Origin: Azospirillum isscasi
GTDB taxonomy: Bacteria; Pseudomonadota; Alphaproteobacteria; Azospirillales; Azospirillaceae
NCBI RefSeq assembly: GCF_030849505.1
Contig: NZ_JAUJFI010000007.1
Span: 1 to 64,000 of the forward strand
DNA: 64,000 nucleotides
Direction: 5' to 3'
Positions 62,972 to 64,000 of this stretch are shown piece by piece; the stretch's first letter is position 1, and every line of letters begins with the position of its first letter. The notes below the pieces were generated by a model. It saw nothing but the letters and a program-made list of their open reading frames with translations. It was not told the origin of the DNA and did not search any database. A program made the position numbers and the translations under genes.

Positions 62972-63774
62972 TCGACCATGGAAAGAAGGAAGTGCTGGGC
63001 GTCTACGTCAACGCCGTCGATTACGAGGCCGGCGTGCGCGCCATCATCGACGCGGCGGAGCGGCAAAAACCCTTCGCGGTCAGCGCCTTGGCGGTGCATG
63101 GGGTGATGACCGGGGCGCTCGACCCCGAGCACCGCTACCGCCTCAACGCCATCGACCTCGTGACGCCGGACGGCCAGCCGGTGCGCTGGGCGCTGAACCG
63201 GCTGCACGGCGCGCGCCTGCCGGACCGGGTCTACGGCCCGAACCTGATGCTGCGGACCTGCGAGGCGGCGGCGGCGAAGGGGCTGCCCATCTACCTCTAC
63301 GGCGCCACGGCGGGGCTGCTCGACACGCTGACGACCGCGTTGAAGGAGCGCTTCCCCGGCCTGATCATCGCCGGCGCCCGCCCCTCCGCCTTCCGGACCC
63401 TGAGTGCGGAGGAGCGGGAGGCGGTGGACCGCGGGATCGCGGAGTCCGGCGCCCGCATCGTCTTCGTCGGGCTGGGCTGCCCGCGCCAGGAGACCTGGGT
63501 CTACGAGCACAAGGCGGCGCTGTCCATGCCGCTGATCGCGGTGGGCGCGGCCTTCGACTTCATCGCCGGGAAGCAGCCGCAGGCGCCGATGTGGATGCAG
63601 AATTCCGGGCTGGAATGGCTGTTCCGGCTGTCCACCGAACCGCGGCGGCTGTGGCGGCGCTACGTCATGCTGAATCCGGCCTTCCTGTTCCTGCTGGCCT
63701 GTCAGGCGGTGCAGATGCCGCTGGTCCGCAGCGGCGAGGCGCGCCGTCCGAAAGGAGAGCTTCGATTTGGCTAG
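62968..63774 (+). CDS. WecG/TagA/CpsF-family glycosyltransferase
   Basis: A 268-aa GT26 enzyme. [12 protein letters not shown] near residue 40, the catalytic-region [17 protein letters not shown] (about 65-81), [15 protein letters not shown] and [16 protein letters not shown] (about 167-182) and [16 protein letters not shown] are classical for the family. It adds the second sugar onto the lipid-linked first sugar made by WcaJ-type enzymes. ATGA overlap with the epimerase gene. Confidence 0.92.
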   Translation: MIDHGKKEVLGVYVNAVDYEAGVRAIIDAAERQKPFAVSALAVHGVMTGALDPEHRYRLNAIDLVTPDGQPVRWALNRLHGARLPDRVYGPNLMLRTCEAAAAKGLPIYLYGATAGLLDTLTTALKERFPGLIIAGARPSAFRTLSAEEREAVDRGIAESGARIVFVGLGCPRQETWVYEHKAALSMPLIAVGAAFDFIAGKQPQAPMWMQNSGLEWLFRLSTEPRRLWRRYVMLNPAFLFLLACQAVQMPLVRSGEARRPKGELRFG

Positions 63775-63972
63775 ACGGTGGCCGTTGCTTCGCGGTTGCC
63801 AAATAAAAATGGCGTCATTATAAATGAAAAACCGTCCGATGCTGTGGGTATGTTTGCCGGTTTGAAAATAATCAGGACCGGCGTCGAAGATTTTCCCTGA
63901 AAGACCGCAGTGCAGTGCCCTGGTCCGCGACCCTTGCGGTCCGCGCATTCATGACAGTCGAGGATTCCTGCG

Positions 63973-64000
63973 ATGAGTCTGAAGATCCTGTCGGCGATCG
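63973..64000 (+). CDS. Start of a further gene (partial)
   Basis: An ATG with GAGGA eight bases upstream opens a frame MSLKILSAI that runs off the window. Too short to identify. By position it may belong to the polysaccharide locus. The 198 bp before it are low-GC and probably promoter. Confidence 0.4.

Overview
The window is about 64 kb of very GC-rich DNA, and nearly every gene throws long shadow ORFs in other frames. Gene content points to an alphaproteobacterium of the Rhodospirillales, most likely Azospirillum or a close relative. The indicators are a DUF2325-type protein, a Fur-box-controlled exbB-exbD-tonB operon, many PAS/CACHE histidine kinases, BKACE-type catabolism and a large exopolysaccharide locus. 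This is inference from protein families; no rRNA, tRNA, replication gene, CRISPR array or recognisable insertion sequence was found. I cannot tell chromosome from chromid or plasmid.

Layout. (1) 1-3.7 kb is an iron-uptake energising block: exbB-exbD-tonB (minus), with a Fur-like box upstream of exbB and a second one between a DUF2325 gene and a 161-aa protein with a CheD-like Thr/Cys/His spacing. (2) 3.8-8.5 kb holds stand-alone genes: a TraB/GumN-like protein, a Lin0512 protein, an RTX M10 metalloprotease, the lipoprotein RlpA and an unknown. (3) 8.7-13.2 kb is a BtsS/BtsR-type pyruvate-sensing two-component system followed by a CstA/BtsT-type transporter, with a candidate BtsR direct repeat between them. 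(4) 13.4-18.1 kb has an MFS transporter, an LprI-MliC lysozyme-inhibitor-like protein, HutD and an M3 oligopeptidase. (5) 18.7-21.8 kb is a glycine betaine/proline-type ABC importer (ATPase, permease, binding protein), preceded by a low-GC patch. (6) 21.8-35.5 kb is an 11-gene co-directional catabolic and uptake cluster (minus). It encodes an M20 deacylase, a dipeptide-type ABC importer with fused ATPases, a PanE-like reductase, a carbamoylase-like amidase, an acetylpolyamine-amidohydrolase/HDAC-family enzyme, an acetolactate-synthase-like ThDP enzyme, a BKACE and an EamA permease. A divergent LysR gene probably controls it. (7) 37-45.1 kb is a signalling hub of three histidine kinases and two receiver proteins, one carrying PAS-GGDEF. 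(8) 45.8-63.8 kb is an exopolysaccharide locus. It contains a large beta-helix protein with two tandem xylan-binding-like modules, glycosyltransferases, Wzy- and Wzx-like proteins, a fused Gfo/Idh/MocA-SDR enzyme, a Wzc-like tyrosine autokinase, UDP-xylose synthase, a WcaJ-like initiating transferase, a CDP-paratose-epimerase-like SDR and a WecG/TagA transferase.

How the parts fit. The exopolysaccharide genes form two divergent arms from a low-GC promoter region (58670-59219). The minus arm carries export, polymerisation and assembly; the plus arm carries nucleotide-sugar synthesis and chain initiation. UDP-xylose synthase on one arm and xylan-binding-like modules in the beta-helix protein suggest, as a hypothesis only, a xylose-containing polymer with a secreted partner protein. 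The kinase/GGDEF hub next door could feed c-di-GMP into that locus, but nothing in the sequence proves it. A family of hairpin repeats built on CCCTCTCCC/GGGAGAGGG sits in at least seven gene junctions.
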